NCBI GenBank assembly: GCA_900315845.1
Contig: OOHK01000002.1
Coordinates: 1 to 64,000, forward strand
Reading direction: 5' to 3'
Origin: Candidatus Avelusimicrobium luingense
GTDB lineage: Bacteria > Elusimicrobiota > Elusimicrobia > Elusimicrobiales > Elusimicrobiaceae
Length of the DNA: 64,000 bases
The position numbers and the translations under genes were made by a program. Shown piece by piece: positions 51,510 to 59,381 of the stretch. The first letter of the stretch is position 1. Each line of letters starts with the position of its first letter. The notes under the pieces are model-generated. The model searched no databases and was not told the DNA's origin. It saw only the letters and a program-made list of their open reading frames with translations.

Positions 51510-51842
51510 AGGACGGTCAGATAACCGCTCCTGTTTATAAAAACAGGGGAGGAACTTCCGGACTCCACAGGGTAATGCGCCGCTTGAAAAGGCGGGCGGG
51601 TAAGTGTCAAAACTTATCCGATGGAAAGTGCCGCAGAAAATATACCGCCCGTAAGGGTAAGGGTGAAAAGGTGCGGTAAGAGCGCACCGCACGGTTGGCA
51701 ACAAACGTGGCAAGGTAAACCCCGCAAGGAGCAAGGCCAAGCCGGTTCATACGTGACCCGCGTTCGTAACCAAGTAGGCCGCCTAGAGTAATGGTTATCC
51801 GGCCCGCAAGGGCTGACAGAATCTGGGGTATAGACCGTCCGT
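51510..51842 (+). ncRNA. rnpB: RNase P RNA (bacterial class A)
   Basis: The 5' end GGACGGTC pairs with GACCGTCC at the 3' end (helix P1). Conserved core elements are visible: GAGGAACTTCCGGACTCCAC near the 5' side, GGCAACAAACGTGGCAAGG-type central segments (AGAGCGCACCGCACGGT), CGTAACCAAGTAGGCCGCC, and ACAGAATCTGGGGTATAGACC near the 3' end. The RNA processes the 5' ends of tRNAs with RnpA. The P4-forming sequences depart from the common GAGGAAAGTCC/CGGCTTAT pair in a partly compensated way. It fills most of the 409-base gap between the RNase H and histidine-kinase genes. Confidence 0.93.
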
Positions 51843-51847
51843 CAATT

Positions 51848-51883
51848 AAAATACTCCCGCATTTTAAGCGCGGGAGTATTTTA
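51848..51883. terminator. terminator of rnpB and of the converging histidine-kinase operon
   Basis: AAAATACTCCCGC pairs with GCGGGAGTATTTT around ATTTTAAGC, with T-tails on both strands. Confidence 0.88.
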
Positions 51884-51900
51884 TGCCTAAAAACAGTAAA

Positions 51901-52905
51901 TCAAACGGCAGATTTGGCTTTCGTTTTTGCCGATTTAGTAGGCGTTGACGTCGGAACAAATTCTTTAGGCACTCTAAACCAGAACAACGCCCCTTGCCCC
52001 AGGCCCGCACTTTCTACACTGATATCTCCGCCATGTGCATGGACGATTTCTTGCGCGATAGATAACCCCAAACCCCAGCCTTGTTTTTTGAGATTACGGT
52101 CGTTATCGGACTGGTGGAATTTTTGAAAGATTTTTTCTTTTTCCGTATGCAAAATACCGGGGCCGTTATCAGATACTTGGCAATACACATCTTTATTATC
52201 GTCGTAAAAATTAACTTCTATCCGCCCCCCTTGCGGTGCAAATTTAATTGCATTGCCGATTAAATTATTAAGTACTTGCGACATTCGGAAACGATCTGCC
52301 GTAATCGTAATTTCGGTAGGATATTCATAGAGTTGCAAGTTTATTTCTTTCTTTTGGGCATTAACGGCTTGCAAGGTAACCACATCACTTACCAAGGCAT
52401 TAAAATTAAAGGGCTGCACGTCCATTTTGAAACGGCCCGATTCCATCATAGAAATATCCATTAAATCGGTCATCAACATATTCATATTATCGGTGGCTTT
52501 CAAAATGTTGTTTAACGCAATTTGGTCATCATTGGTTTTACCACCTTGCGGTGTGTCCATTTTCAACACCGAGGCAAACCCTTGAATAGACGAAAGCGGT
52601 TGGCGCAAATCATGTGCCACAATAGACATAAATTTAGCGCGAATTTCGTTAAGCCGCGTAAGTTCCTGGTTAGACAACCGCAATTTATTGACCATTCCTT
52701 CCAATACAGATACTTTACCCGATAATTGCATTTGCAAAGACGCAATTTGTTGTTGATAATTGTGCTCGGCCGTCATAATCGTGCGGTTCATTTTACGCAA
52801 AATAAATTTTTTCGTTACCCAATACGTTATTAACGACAAGGACGACGCAATAATTACTACATATGCTACCACCATTTGCCAAGGTGTACCTACAATAGTT
52901 ACCAT
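51901..52905 (-). CDS. sensor histidine kinase (orphan, single membrane helix)
   Basis: The 334-residue protein has one N-terminal membrane helix (MVVAYVVIIASSLSLITYWV), a coiled-coil linker, a HisKA domain with the phospho-acceptor His (SIVAHDLRQPLSSIQGFAS) and an HATPase domain (QVLNNLIGNAIKFAPQGG, QVSDNGPGI, GWGLGLSIAQEIVHAHGG). No periplasmic or PAS sensor domain and no adjacent response regulator are present. The coiled coil or a partner may provide the signal. The gene follows tsaC by 10 bases; AAAGGAG precedes the ATG. Confidence 0.93.
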   Translation of the reverse strand: MVTIVGTPWQMVVAYVVIIASSLSLITYWVTKKFILRKMNRTIMTAEHNYQQQIASLQMQLSGKVSVLEGMVNKLRLSNQELTRLNEIRAKFMSIVAHDLRQPLSSIQGFASVLKMDTPQGGKTNDDQIALNNILKATDNMNMLMTDLMDISMMESGRFKMDVQPFNFNALVSDVVTLQAVNAQKKEINLQLYEYPTEITITADRFRMSQVLNNLIGNAIKFAPQGGRIEVNFYDDNKDVYCQVSDNGPGILHTEKEKIFQKFHQSDNDRNLKKQGWGLGLSIAQEIVHAHGGDISVESAGLGQGALFWFRVPKEFVPTSTPTKSAKTKAKSAV

Positions 52906-52915
52906 ATTTTCTCCT

Positions 52916-53548
52916 TTACTCTTCTAATGGTGCGCCTAATACACGCACCAATTCATGGCGCGTAATACTTCCTTCGCGCAAAATTCGCGGGCTTTGTGTC
53001 ATATCCACCACGCTGGATGCGGTGGGGCTTAACGTACCCGCCTGAAAAATCAAATCTACTTTTCCGTCAAACGTTTCCACAAGCGTTTGTTCATCCGTAA
53101 TAACCGGCTGGTTGTGCAAATTAGCACTTGTGCACGCCATGGGCATACTCATTTGCCCCAGTAACGCCGTCAAAAATGCGTAATCGGGCACGCGAAACCC
53201 AAGCCCCGCAAACCCACGTGTTAAAGCCTTCGCTTGCGGTTTAGGTGGCAAAATAAGTGTAAGCCCGCCGGGCCAAAACGCAGTAGCCAATTTGGCTGCA
53301 TCCGCCGACACTTCGGCACAAGTCCGCACCGTCTCTATATGCGGGGCCAGCAGTTGCAAGGGGCTCGTTGCCGGACGGTTTTTGATCTGATAAATCGTTT
53401 GGATACTTGCTTCGGCAAATGCACCCGTACCGATACCATATACCGTATCGGTGGGCAAAACCGCCAAGGCGCCTTGTTCTATTTCCCGGGCCAACGTCTT
53501 GATTTCTTGCGACGTTAAATCAGTCGTCTTAAAAATACGGGTTTTCAT
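52916..53548 (-). CDS. tsaC: L-threonylcarbamoyladenylate synthase (TsaC/Sua5/YrdC)
   Basis: TsaC makes threonylcarbamoyl-AMP for the t6A37 modification of tRNA. The 210-residue YrdC-fold protein has ALAVLPTDTVYGIGTGAF, KNRPATSPLQLLAPH, WPGGLTLILPPKP and PMACTSANLHNQPV with SSVVDMTQSPRILREGSI. It overlaps rsmI by 20 bases. TsaB and TsaE, of the same pathway, are encoded at 62814-63964. Confidence 0.92.
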   Translation of the reverse strand: MKTRIFKTTDLTSQEIKTLAREIEQGALAVLPTDTVYGIGTGAFAEASIQTIYQIKNRPATSPLQLLAPHIETVRTCAEVSADAAKLATAFWPGGLTLILPPKPQAKALTRGFAGLGFRVPDYAFLTALLGQMSMPMACTSANLHNQPVITDEQTLVETFDGKVDLIFQAGTLSPTASSVVDMTQSPRILREGSITRHELVRVLGAPLEE

Positions 53549-54236
53549 CAGTTTCCTCTTTTTCTTCGGCGGCAGGTCTATCTATAATCAGTACAAATTC
53601 GCCCTGCACTTTGGGACGTTTGGAAAAATTTTCAATTAGTTCTCGTACCGTTCCGCGCGTCCATTCTTCATATACTTTAGACAGTTCGCGCGCCACAATC
53701 ATCGGGGTTTGTTCGCCCAATGTTTTAGCAATTAGTTCTAACATCTTAATAACGCGGTAAGGTGACTCATACAACACCACTGGGACATTCAACCCATACG
53801 CATTGGCAATTAGTTTAGCGGCTTTACCCGGCTTGCGCGGCAAAAATCCTAAAAACGTGAACGCGCCCCCCGTAATACCGGCTCCCGCCAACGCACACGC
53901 TACGGCACTCGGCCCGGGTAATGACGACACTTTTATATTGGCGTTTAAGGCTTCTTTAACCAATTTCCACCCCGGATCGGAAATACACGGAGTACCGCAA
54001 TCGGACACAAGCGCGGCGGTTTTTCCGCTTTGCAACACTTCCACACAACGCGAGATAGAACGCTCGTCATTTTCGTTATAGCGCATCGTCGGTTTGGAAA
54101 TCGCGAAATGGGAAAGCAAAATTTGTGTACGGCGGGTATCTTCGCACAAGATAACATCCGCGTTTTTAAGCACGTCTAACGCGCGCAAGGTGATATCTTG
54201 TAAATTACCTATCGGGGTAGGAACGATGTAAAGCAT
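53529..54236 (-). CDS. rsmI: 16S rRNA (cytidine-1402-2'-O)-methyltransferase
   Basis: RsmI methylates the ribose of C1402. The 235-residue SAM-dependent tetrapyrrole-methylase-fold protein has MLYIVPTPIGNLQDITLRAL, CEDTRRTQILLSHF, ALVSDCGTPCISDPGWKLV, PGPSAVACALAGAG and VLYESPYRVIKML. The ATG at 54236 is the family start and lies six bases after a TATACT box, with no RBS. It heads the rsmI-tsaC-histidine kinase operon. Confidence 0.94.
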   Translation of the reverse strand: MLYIVPTPIGNLQDITLRALDVLKNADVILCEDTRRTQILLSHFAISKPTMRYNENDERSISRCVEVLQSGKTAALVSDCGTPCISDPGWKLVKEALNANIKVSSLPGPSAVACALAGAGITGGAFTFLGFLPRKPGKAAKLIANAYGLNVPVVLYESPYRVIKMLELIAKTLGEQTPMIVARELSKVYEEWTRGTVRELIENFSKRPKVQGEFVLIIDRPAAEEKEETDENPYF

Positions 54237-54242
54237 AGATAA

Positions 54243-54248
54243 AGTATA
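54243..54248 (-). promoter_or_regulatory. -10 box TATACT six bases before the rsmI ATG (leaderless)
   Basis: On the minus strand TTTTATATACT is followed by TTATCT and ATG. The diverging promoter at 54281 is about 35 bases away. Confidence 0.6.
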
Positions 54249-54280
54249 TAAAATAATCACGCAAAACGGAGTGCATTTAG

Positions 54281-54286
54281 TACAAT
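54281..54286 (+). promoter_or_regulatory. -10 box TACAAT of the YfcC-like transporter gene
   Basis: TTTAGTACAATATATATTC lies 52 bases before the ATG at 54339; the leader contains AGAGAGGAA. Confidence 0.5.
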
Positions 54287-54338
54287 ATATATTCGTTGTT
54301 ATTATTATTAAAAAGTAAGAGAGGAATCCCAAAAGAAA

Positions 54339-55808
54339 ATGTCTAAAGTACTGTCTAAAATCAAGTTAAATACCTTCGCTATTATTTTATCGGTATTAGC
54401 GATAGTAACCGCGCTGACGTGGATTGTCCCGTCCGGAGCGTATGACCGCGTGGAAAACGCCGATGGGCGGCTGGTGGCTGTTGCAGGCACGTATCACCGT
54501 GTAGCGGCTAGCCCGCAAGGGTTGTTTGATTTATTACAAGCCCCAATTCAAGGATTTTCCAAAACGTCGGAAGTTATTGTATTTTTACTTGTAATTGGCG
54601 GAGTACTGGGCATTATTGAAAAGACGGGAGCCATCGCCGCGGGCATTCAAGCGGCAAGCGGTTTTTTCAAACGAAACCCCAAATTGCGCTTCCTGTTTAT
54701 TCCGCTGGGTGTGATTGTATTTTCGCTGTGCGGGGCGACCTTCGGTATGTGCGAAGAAGCCTTGATTTTCGTACCGATTTTTATTCCCCTTGCTTTGTCG
54801 TTGGGATATGACTCGGCCTTGGGAACGGCTATCCCGTTTGTGGGAGCCGGTGTTGGGTTTGCCGCCGCATTTACCAACCCGTTCACCGTCGGTATCGCAC
54901 AGGGGATCGCGCAAGTACCGCTTTATTCCGGTTTAGGATACCGCTTAATTATTTGGGTAATTTGTACTTCGGTAATTATTGCGTGGTTAAGCGTGTATGC
55001 GCACAAAATCAGCAAAGATCCGACCAAAAGTTTAACCTATGAATTTGACCAAGAAAAGCGCAAAGAATTAAAACTTAATAAAACGGAATATCATATCACC
55101 CGCCGGCAAAAAGCCGTTTTGATTGCCTTTGGTTTAGGCATGGCCGGAATGATTATCGGCGTACTCAAACCGCAAGTCTGTGCGTTTATTAACGGAACGT
55201 TCGGTATTGATTTAATCAAGTGGCTCAACTGGGAAAATTCCGGTTGGTACATTACCGAAATTGCCGCTTGGTTTTTGGGACTTGGTTTTGTGTGCGGTAT
55301 TTTGGGCAAAATGAAAATGCAAGATTTTAGCGATACATTTTTTAACGGTGTACGCGGTATGGCCGAAATTGCTATGCTCTTGTGTTTCGCGCAAGCCATT
55401 GTAATTATTGCCAACAACGGCCATATCTTAGATACCTTGCTTAACACGATGTCGGGGCTGATCAAACATTTACACCCCATTTGTGCTTCGTGGGCGGCCA
55501 TGATGTTGCAAACGGTCATTGACTTCTTTATTCCGTCCGGCTCGAGCAAAGCCGTTTTGACCATGCCGATTTTAGCCCCCCTGGCCGACTTAATCGGCAT
55601 TACACGCCAAACGATGGTCTTGGCGTTCCAATTAGGCGGAAGTTGGATGAATATGGTAATTCCCACCGATCCGGTTACCATCGCGGCCATCGGGTTTGCG
55701 CGTATTGCTTATCCTAAATGGCTCAAGTGGATGTTGCCGCTGTTAATAACCATGTATTTATTGTCTTTCCTGTTACTGATTCCGCCGTATTTTATGAAAT
55801 GGCAATAA
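54339..55808 (+). CDS. YfcC-family transporter (C4-dicarboxylate/arginine-antiporter type)
   Basis: The 489-residue protein has about 12 membrane helices and YfcC/DcuC-superfamily motifs: LTWIVPSGAYDRVENADGR near the N-terminus, GATFGMCEEALIFVPIFIPL, GVGFAAAFTNPFTVGIAQ and DFFIPSGSSKAVLTMPILAP. The substrate is not known; related proteins move dicarboxylates or basic amino acids and peptides. GAGGAA precedes the ATG by an unusually long 13 bases. Single-gene unit with its own terminator. Confidence 0.85.
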   Translation: MSKVLSKIKLNTFAIILSVLAIVTALTWIVPSGAYDRVENADGRLVAVAGTYHRVAASPQGLFDLLQAPIQGFSKTSEVIVFLLVIGGVLGIIEKTGAIAAGIQAASGFFKRNPKLRFLFIPLGVIVFSLCGATFGMCEEALIFVPIFIPLALSLGYDSALGTAIPFVGAGVGFAAAFTNPFTVGIAQGIAQVPLYSGLGYRLIIWVICTSVIIAWLSVYAHKISKDPTKSLTYEFDQEKRKELKLNKTEYHITRRQKAVLIAFGLGMAGMIIGVLKPQVCAFINGTFGIDLIKWLNWENSGWYITEIAAWFLGLGFVCGILGKMKMQDFSDTFFNGVRGMAEIAMLLCFAQAIVIIANNGHILDTLLNTMSGLIKHLHPICASWAAMMLQTVIDFFIPSGSSKAVLTMPILAPLADLIGITRQTMVLAFQLGGSWMNMVIPTDPVTIAAIGFARIAYPKWLKWMLPLLITMYLLSFLLLIPPYFMKWQ

Positions 55809-55838
55809 TACAGCCGCTTGATTATTTAGTAAAATAAA

Positions 55839-55870
55839 AGAAGCCCCAAAACAAATCCGGGGCTTCTTTT
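55839..55870 (+). terminator. terminator after the YfcC-like gene
   Basis: AGAAGCCCC pairs with GGGGCTTCT around ten bases, followed by TTT. It stands six bases before the next ATG. Confidence 0.8.
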
Positions 55871-55875
55871 GATAT

Positions 55876-57306
55876 ATGTTAAACGAATTAAAAACCGTAT
55901 CGTATTTACATATTGCCGATTGGATTGTATTGCTACTGGTATTGGTGGCTACGGCTTGCGCCGCGGCGTACGGTCATTTCCGTCTTAAAATCTCACAACC
56001 CAAAGATAAACTCTCCGCGTTAGATTATCTGCTCATGGGCCGCCAACTTACTTTGCCGCTTTTTGTAGCGACGTTAGTGGCCACTTGGTACGGGGGCATC
56101 TTCGGTATTAGTGAAATTACATTTAATTACGGTATTTATAATTTCGTCACCCAAGGCTTGTTTTGGTATGTAGCGTATCTGATCTTTGCCTTTTTTATTG
56201 CCGACAAAATTGCCCGTTATAATTCCATGACTTTACCTGATTTAACCGGACAAATGTTTGGCCCAAAATCCGCCAAAATATCAGCCATTTTCACTTTTTT
56301 CTATATCACACCCGTTGCCTATGTATTAAGTTTAGGCATGTTTTTACACATGGTTTTTGGCATCAGCGTCTTGACGGGGATGATTCTGGGGACCTTATTT
56401 ACGTGCTTATATACGGCATGGGGTGGGTTCCGTTCGGTAGTATTTTCCGATTTAGTACAGTTTTTTGTCATGTGTAGTGCGGTACTGTTAGTGGCTGTAT
56501 TTTCAGTATCTGTATTTGGCGGGATAGATTTCTTAAAAGCCAATTTGCCCGCTTCGCATTTTACACTTACCGGCGGCAACTCGTGGATGAGTACGTTTGT
56601 ATGGGGCTTTATTGCGCTGGCCACTCTTATTGACCCGAGTTTTTATCAACGCTGTTTTGCCGCTAAAAGCCCCCTCGTTGTTAAACGCGGGGTCCTCATT
56701 TCCACAGGCATTTGGTTTGTGTTTGACTTATGTACCACTTTAGGCGCGCTATACGCACGTGCCGTATTGCCGCAAGCGCAACCGGGGCAAGCATACTTTT
56801 TTTATGCTATACAATTATTACCGTCCGGATTGCGCGGTTTATTTGTAGCCGGTATTTTATCTATTATTCTCTCTACCCTTAATTCGTTTTTATTTATTGC
56901 GTCTAACACATTAAGTTTTGATTTGTTGCGTAAACATTTTCAAAATGTCATTTTATCAAACCGTATTATGATTTTTGCGGTAGGCACGATCTCCATTATG
57001 TTAGCGCAATTATTTCACGGCAGTTTCAAAGAAATTTGGCTGGTATTGGGGTCCTATTTTTCGGCCTGTTTACTGATCCCTATTTTGATGGGTTATATTT
57101 ATCCGGGACGCATTAGTGATAAATTATTTGTATGTTCTTCCCTAATCAGTGCGGTAGGAATGACTGTTTGGTATTTAGCCGTACCGGACGAATGGCTCGA
57201 TAAAATAGCCCCGTTTTATATTGGGGTAAGTATCAGTTTAATTATTATTCTGCTTTACAGGAGCCGTCATGGAAGGATTGAATCACGTATTATTGATAGG
57301 CAATAG
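55876..57306 (+). CDS. sodium:solute symporter family protein
   Basis: The 476-residue protein has about 13 hydrophobic helices and SSS-family features: YLLMGRQLTLPLFVATLVAT, WYGGIFGISEITFNYG, LPDLTGQMFGPKSAKISAIF and GLFVAGILSIILSTLNSFLFIASNTLS (the conserved A/S-rich helix). The ATG has no RBS and lies just after a terminator. It overlaps the thiamine pyrophosphokinase gene by 38 bases, so the substrate may be thiamine or a precursor; that is inference from context only. Confidence 0.85.
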   Translation: MLNELKTVSYLHIADWIVLLLVLVATACAAAYGHFRLKISQPKDKLSALDYLLMGRQLTLPLFVATLVATWYGGIFGISEITFNYGIYNFVTQGLFWYVAYLIFAFFIADKIARYNSMTLPDLTGQMFGPKSAKISAIFTFFYITPVAYVLSLGMFLHMVFGISVLTGMILGTLFTCLYTAWGGFRSVVFSDLVQFFVMCSAVLLVAVFSVSVFGGIDFLKANLPASHFTLTGGNSWMSTFVWGFIALATLIDPSFYQRCFAAKSPLVVKRGVLISTGIWFVFDLCTTLGALYARAVLPQAQPGQAYFFYAIQLLPSGLRGLFVAGILSIILSTLNSFLFIASNTLSFDLLRKHFQNVILSNRIMIFAVGTISIMLAQLFHGSFKEIWLVLGSYFSACLLIPILMGYIYPGRISDKLFVCSSLISAVGMTVWYLAVPDEWLDKIAPFYIGVSISLIIILLYRSRHGRIESRIIDRQ

Positions 57307-57910
57307 CCCGCACTGTTCTCTATCCCTTATCAAAAAACTAGCCACAACCGCTGATTTTATTTTAGCGACCGACGGCGGCGCCAACAATGCTCGCAAAGCC
57401 GGAATTCGCCCCCATGCCGTTATCGGCGATTTGGATTCCGTTTCCCGTACCACCCGCCACCAATGGCCTGATATTTCTTGGATTTTCGTAGATAACCAAA
57501 ACAATACCGATTTACAAAAAGCATTGGATTATTTAGTAGCACACAAATGCAAAAAATGCACACTCATCGGATTTTATGGCGGACGGACCGATTTTTCCAT
57601 CGGCAATTTACTCGCCTTATATTCGTATGCTAAAAAAATAGATCTTTGTGTCATGGAAGACGGGTGGAAAATTTATCCACTTTGCTCCGAAAAAACCTTT
57701 TCTGCTCCCATAGGCACGCGTGTCAGTTTGCTACCGCTTACTACCTGCTATCAAGTGACTCTTGCCGGGTTTAAATATCCTCTTAAAGAAGCGCGCTTGA
57801 CGCTGGGCACTACACGCACGTTAAGCAACCTGACCGCAGCCAACCGTTTTTCGGTTTCGCTTACACGCGGGACCTTATTAGTATACATAGAACATAAGTC
57901 CCAACGTTAA
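57269..57910 (+). CDS. thiN: thiamine pyrophosphokinase
   Basis: The enzyme converts thiamine to TPP, the cofactor of the PFOR encoded at 4479. The 213-residue protein has LATDGGANNARKAGIRPHAVI, GDLDSVSRTTRH, NNTDLQKALDYLV and IGFYGGRTDFSIGN, and the C-terminal beta domain (GTRVSLLPLTTCYQVTLAGF). CAGGAG precedes the ATG, inside the symporter gene. A decayed partial copy lies at 59121-59280. Confidence 0.9.
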   Translation: MEGLNHVLLIGNSPHCSLSLIKKLATTADFILATDGGANNARKAGIRPHAVIGDLDSVSRTTRHQWPDISWIFVDNQNNTDLQKALDYLVAHKCKKCTLIGFYGGRTDFSIGNLLALYSYAKKIDLCVMEDGWKIYPLCSEKTFSAPIGTRVSLLPLTTCYQVTLAGFKYPLKEARLTLGTTRTLSNLTAANRFSVSLTRGTLLVYIEHKSQR

Positions 57911-57924
57911 TTGGGTCTTTTGAC
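57900..57924 (+). terminator. terminator after thiN
   Basis: CCCAACG-TTAATTGGG forms a short stem followed by TCTTTTG. A diverged version follows the thiN relic downstream. Confidence 0.55.
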
Positions 57925-57955
57925 CCTTGTTCATATATGACATGTTTTTTTAAAC

Positions 57956-57961
57956 TATAAT
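57956..57961 (+). promoter_or_regulatory. -10 box TATAAT of the secreted-protein gene at 58004
   Basis: AAACTATAATTAC lies 42 bases before the ATG; the leader contains AAAGGAGAA. Confidence 0.5.
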
Positions 57962-58003
57962 TACATACTAAATAGTTGGTATCTAAAGGAGAATTAGTAA
58001 AAA

Positions 58004-59035
58004 ATGAATGTATCCACCCAAACAAAACTATTGTTATTAACAGTTGCCCTACTGTTAGCCGCCGGAAGCGCACAGGCCCAACCGGGACCAGAAATAGCCA
58101 AGGAAGTCGTTCGCACGTTTCGCGAAGCAGATATGCTTTTTGCACAACAGCAAGAAACTCTGTTCAAAGCCATCTTTGCTCCCGATCCGAATTTGTATGC
58201 GAATTTTTATATCGGCGGAAACCAATATTTTGACCCCATGGCCAAATCTATTCAACGTGCCAAAGAACTGGGGCGAACCGATTTATTGCCTTATTTAATA
58301 AATCCCCAAAAATTAGAGACCTTAGAACCCAATCGGGCCGATCCGGCTGCAGATGGAGTTTCCTATGATATGGTCACAAAATTTGTACAAAACACAACGG
58401 CAGAGATGTTAAGCGGTAAATATGCAGATATTCCGACTGTTAACGCCAACTATCATTCCTCGCAATATCAACAAGCCCTTGAGCGCCACATGAAGTGGCT
58501 AGAAAACAATCCCTTGGTAGACCAAACCAAAGCGACACCTTTCCAAAACGCCAACAGACTAACGCCGGCAGACAAGGACCAACTTGCTTACAAATTGGAA
58601 GAAATATACGAACGCGTTACCGATGAAACAGATTGTTTCTTTTTTAAGAAAATCGTATTTAAGGGAATGGAAATTTCCCCTTGGAAACAAGCGTTTTACC
58701 GCGCTAAAGAAGAAGGCAATACTTTATTTGTTTCATTTCTGAGTAGCAAATCATTAATGACGGAACTGAGAACGGCTTTCCAAGAAGGAGATTATATGCC
58801 CATGTACCAAAAGCACCAAGCACTTTTTGACAAATTGGAATTATGCCCCGAAGCATCCGAAGACTTTGAACTGACGATGAACGACGTTTGGCTGAACATT
58901 TATGACTTTGTCCAAAACACCACCAAACAAATGATCAGAGACGGGAAATCATGGGATGGAAACTCGTTAGAACAGATTGGAAGTATTGACAACGAATATT
59001 TCTCCTCTGACTTTTTGAGAAGAATTTCAGAATAA
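58004..59035 (+). CDS. secreted protein of a new-looking two-repeat family, paralogue 1 (343 aa)
   Basis: A signal peptide (TKLLLLTVALLLAAGSAQAQ) precedes a helical mature protein with an internal duplication. Repeat A (about residues 75-150) has DPMAKSIQRAKELGRTDLLP and DMVTKFVQNTTAEMLSGKY. Repeat B (about residues 225-330) has SPWKQAFYRAKEEGNTLFVS and IYDFVQNTTKQMIRDGKSWD. The protein at 59382 is a clear paralogue with the same two repeats. I recognise no known family. RBS AAAGGAG is 13 bases before the ATG. Its own terminator follows. Confidence 0.8.
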   Translation: MNVSTQTKLLLLTVALLLAAGSAQAQPGPEIAKEVVRTFREADMLFAQQQETLFKAIFAPDPNLYANFYIGGNQYFDPMAKSIQRAKELGRTDLLPYLINPQKLETLEPNRADPAADGVSYDMVTKFVQNTTAEMLSGKYADIPTVNANYHSSQYQQALERHMKWLENNPLVDQTKATPFQNANRLTPADKDQLAYKLEEIYERVTDETDCFFFKKIVFKGMEISPWKQAFYRAKEEGNTLFVSFLSSKSLMTELRTAFQEGDYMPMYQKHQALFDKLELCPEASEDFELTMNDVWLNIYDFVQNTTKQMIRDGKSWDGNSLEQIGSIDNEYFSSDFLRRISE

Positions 59036-59065
59036 CTTATACGACGATTACTCGTATTTTTGCAA

Positions 59066-59107
59066 AGCTTGCCCCCGCTAGTTCAAACGGGGGCAAGCAT
59101 ATTTTTC
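59066..59107 (+). terminator. terminator of the secreted-protein gene 58004-59035
   Basis: GCTTGCCCCCG pairs with CGGGGGCAAGC around CTAGTTCAAA, followed by ATATTTTTC. Confidence 0.88.
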
Positions 59108-59120
59108 AGGCTATACAAGT

Positions 59121-59280
59121 ATGACCGATTACAAAAAGCATTAGATTATTTAGTAACGCACCTATGCAAAAAATGCACGCCTGCCACTGGGCACTACACG
59201 CACGTTAAGCAATCTGACAGCCACCAACCGTTTTTCGGTTTCGCTTACACGCGGGACCTTGTTAATATATATAGAGCAAA
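59121..59280 (+). pseudogene. thiN: decayed, internally deleted copy of the thiamine pyrophosphokinase gene
   Basis: Positions 59124-59173 match 57507-57560 of thiN (ACAAAAAGCATTAGATTATT against ACAAAAAGCATTGGATTATT), with a one-base loss. About 240 bases are then missing, and 59185-59280 match the thiN 3' end (CTGGGCACTACACGCACGTT, TTTTTCGGTTTCGCTTACAC). The match continues through the post-thiN intergenic segment (TTTGACCCTTGTTCAT). The frame is broken and no function remains. It occupies most of the 346-base gap between the two secreted-protein genes. Confidence 0.92.
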
Positions 59281-59381
59281 AGGCCTAGTACTCTTTAGGC
59301 CCTTTGACCCTTGTTCATTAAGAGTATTTATTTTATTCTATCATTAGATACAAAAAATATTTGTACTCAAGGGGAATGAAC

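Noticed and set aside
59060-59347. Open frame of about 95 codons between the two secreted-protein genes
   Set aside because: It is a chance frame running through a terminator and the decayed thiN copy.
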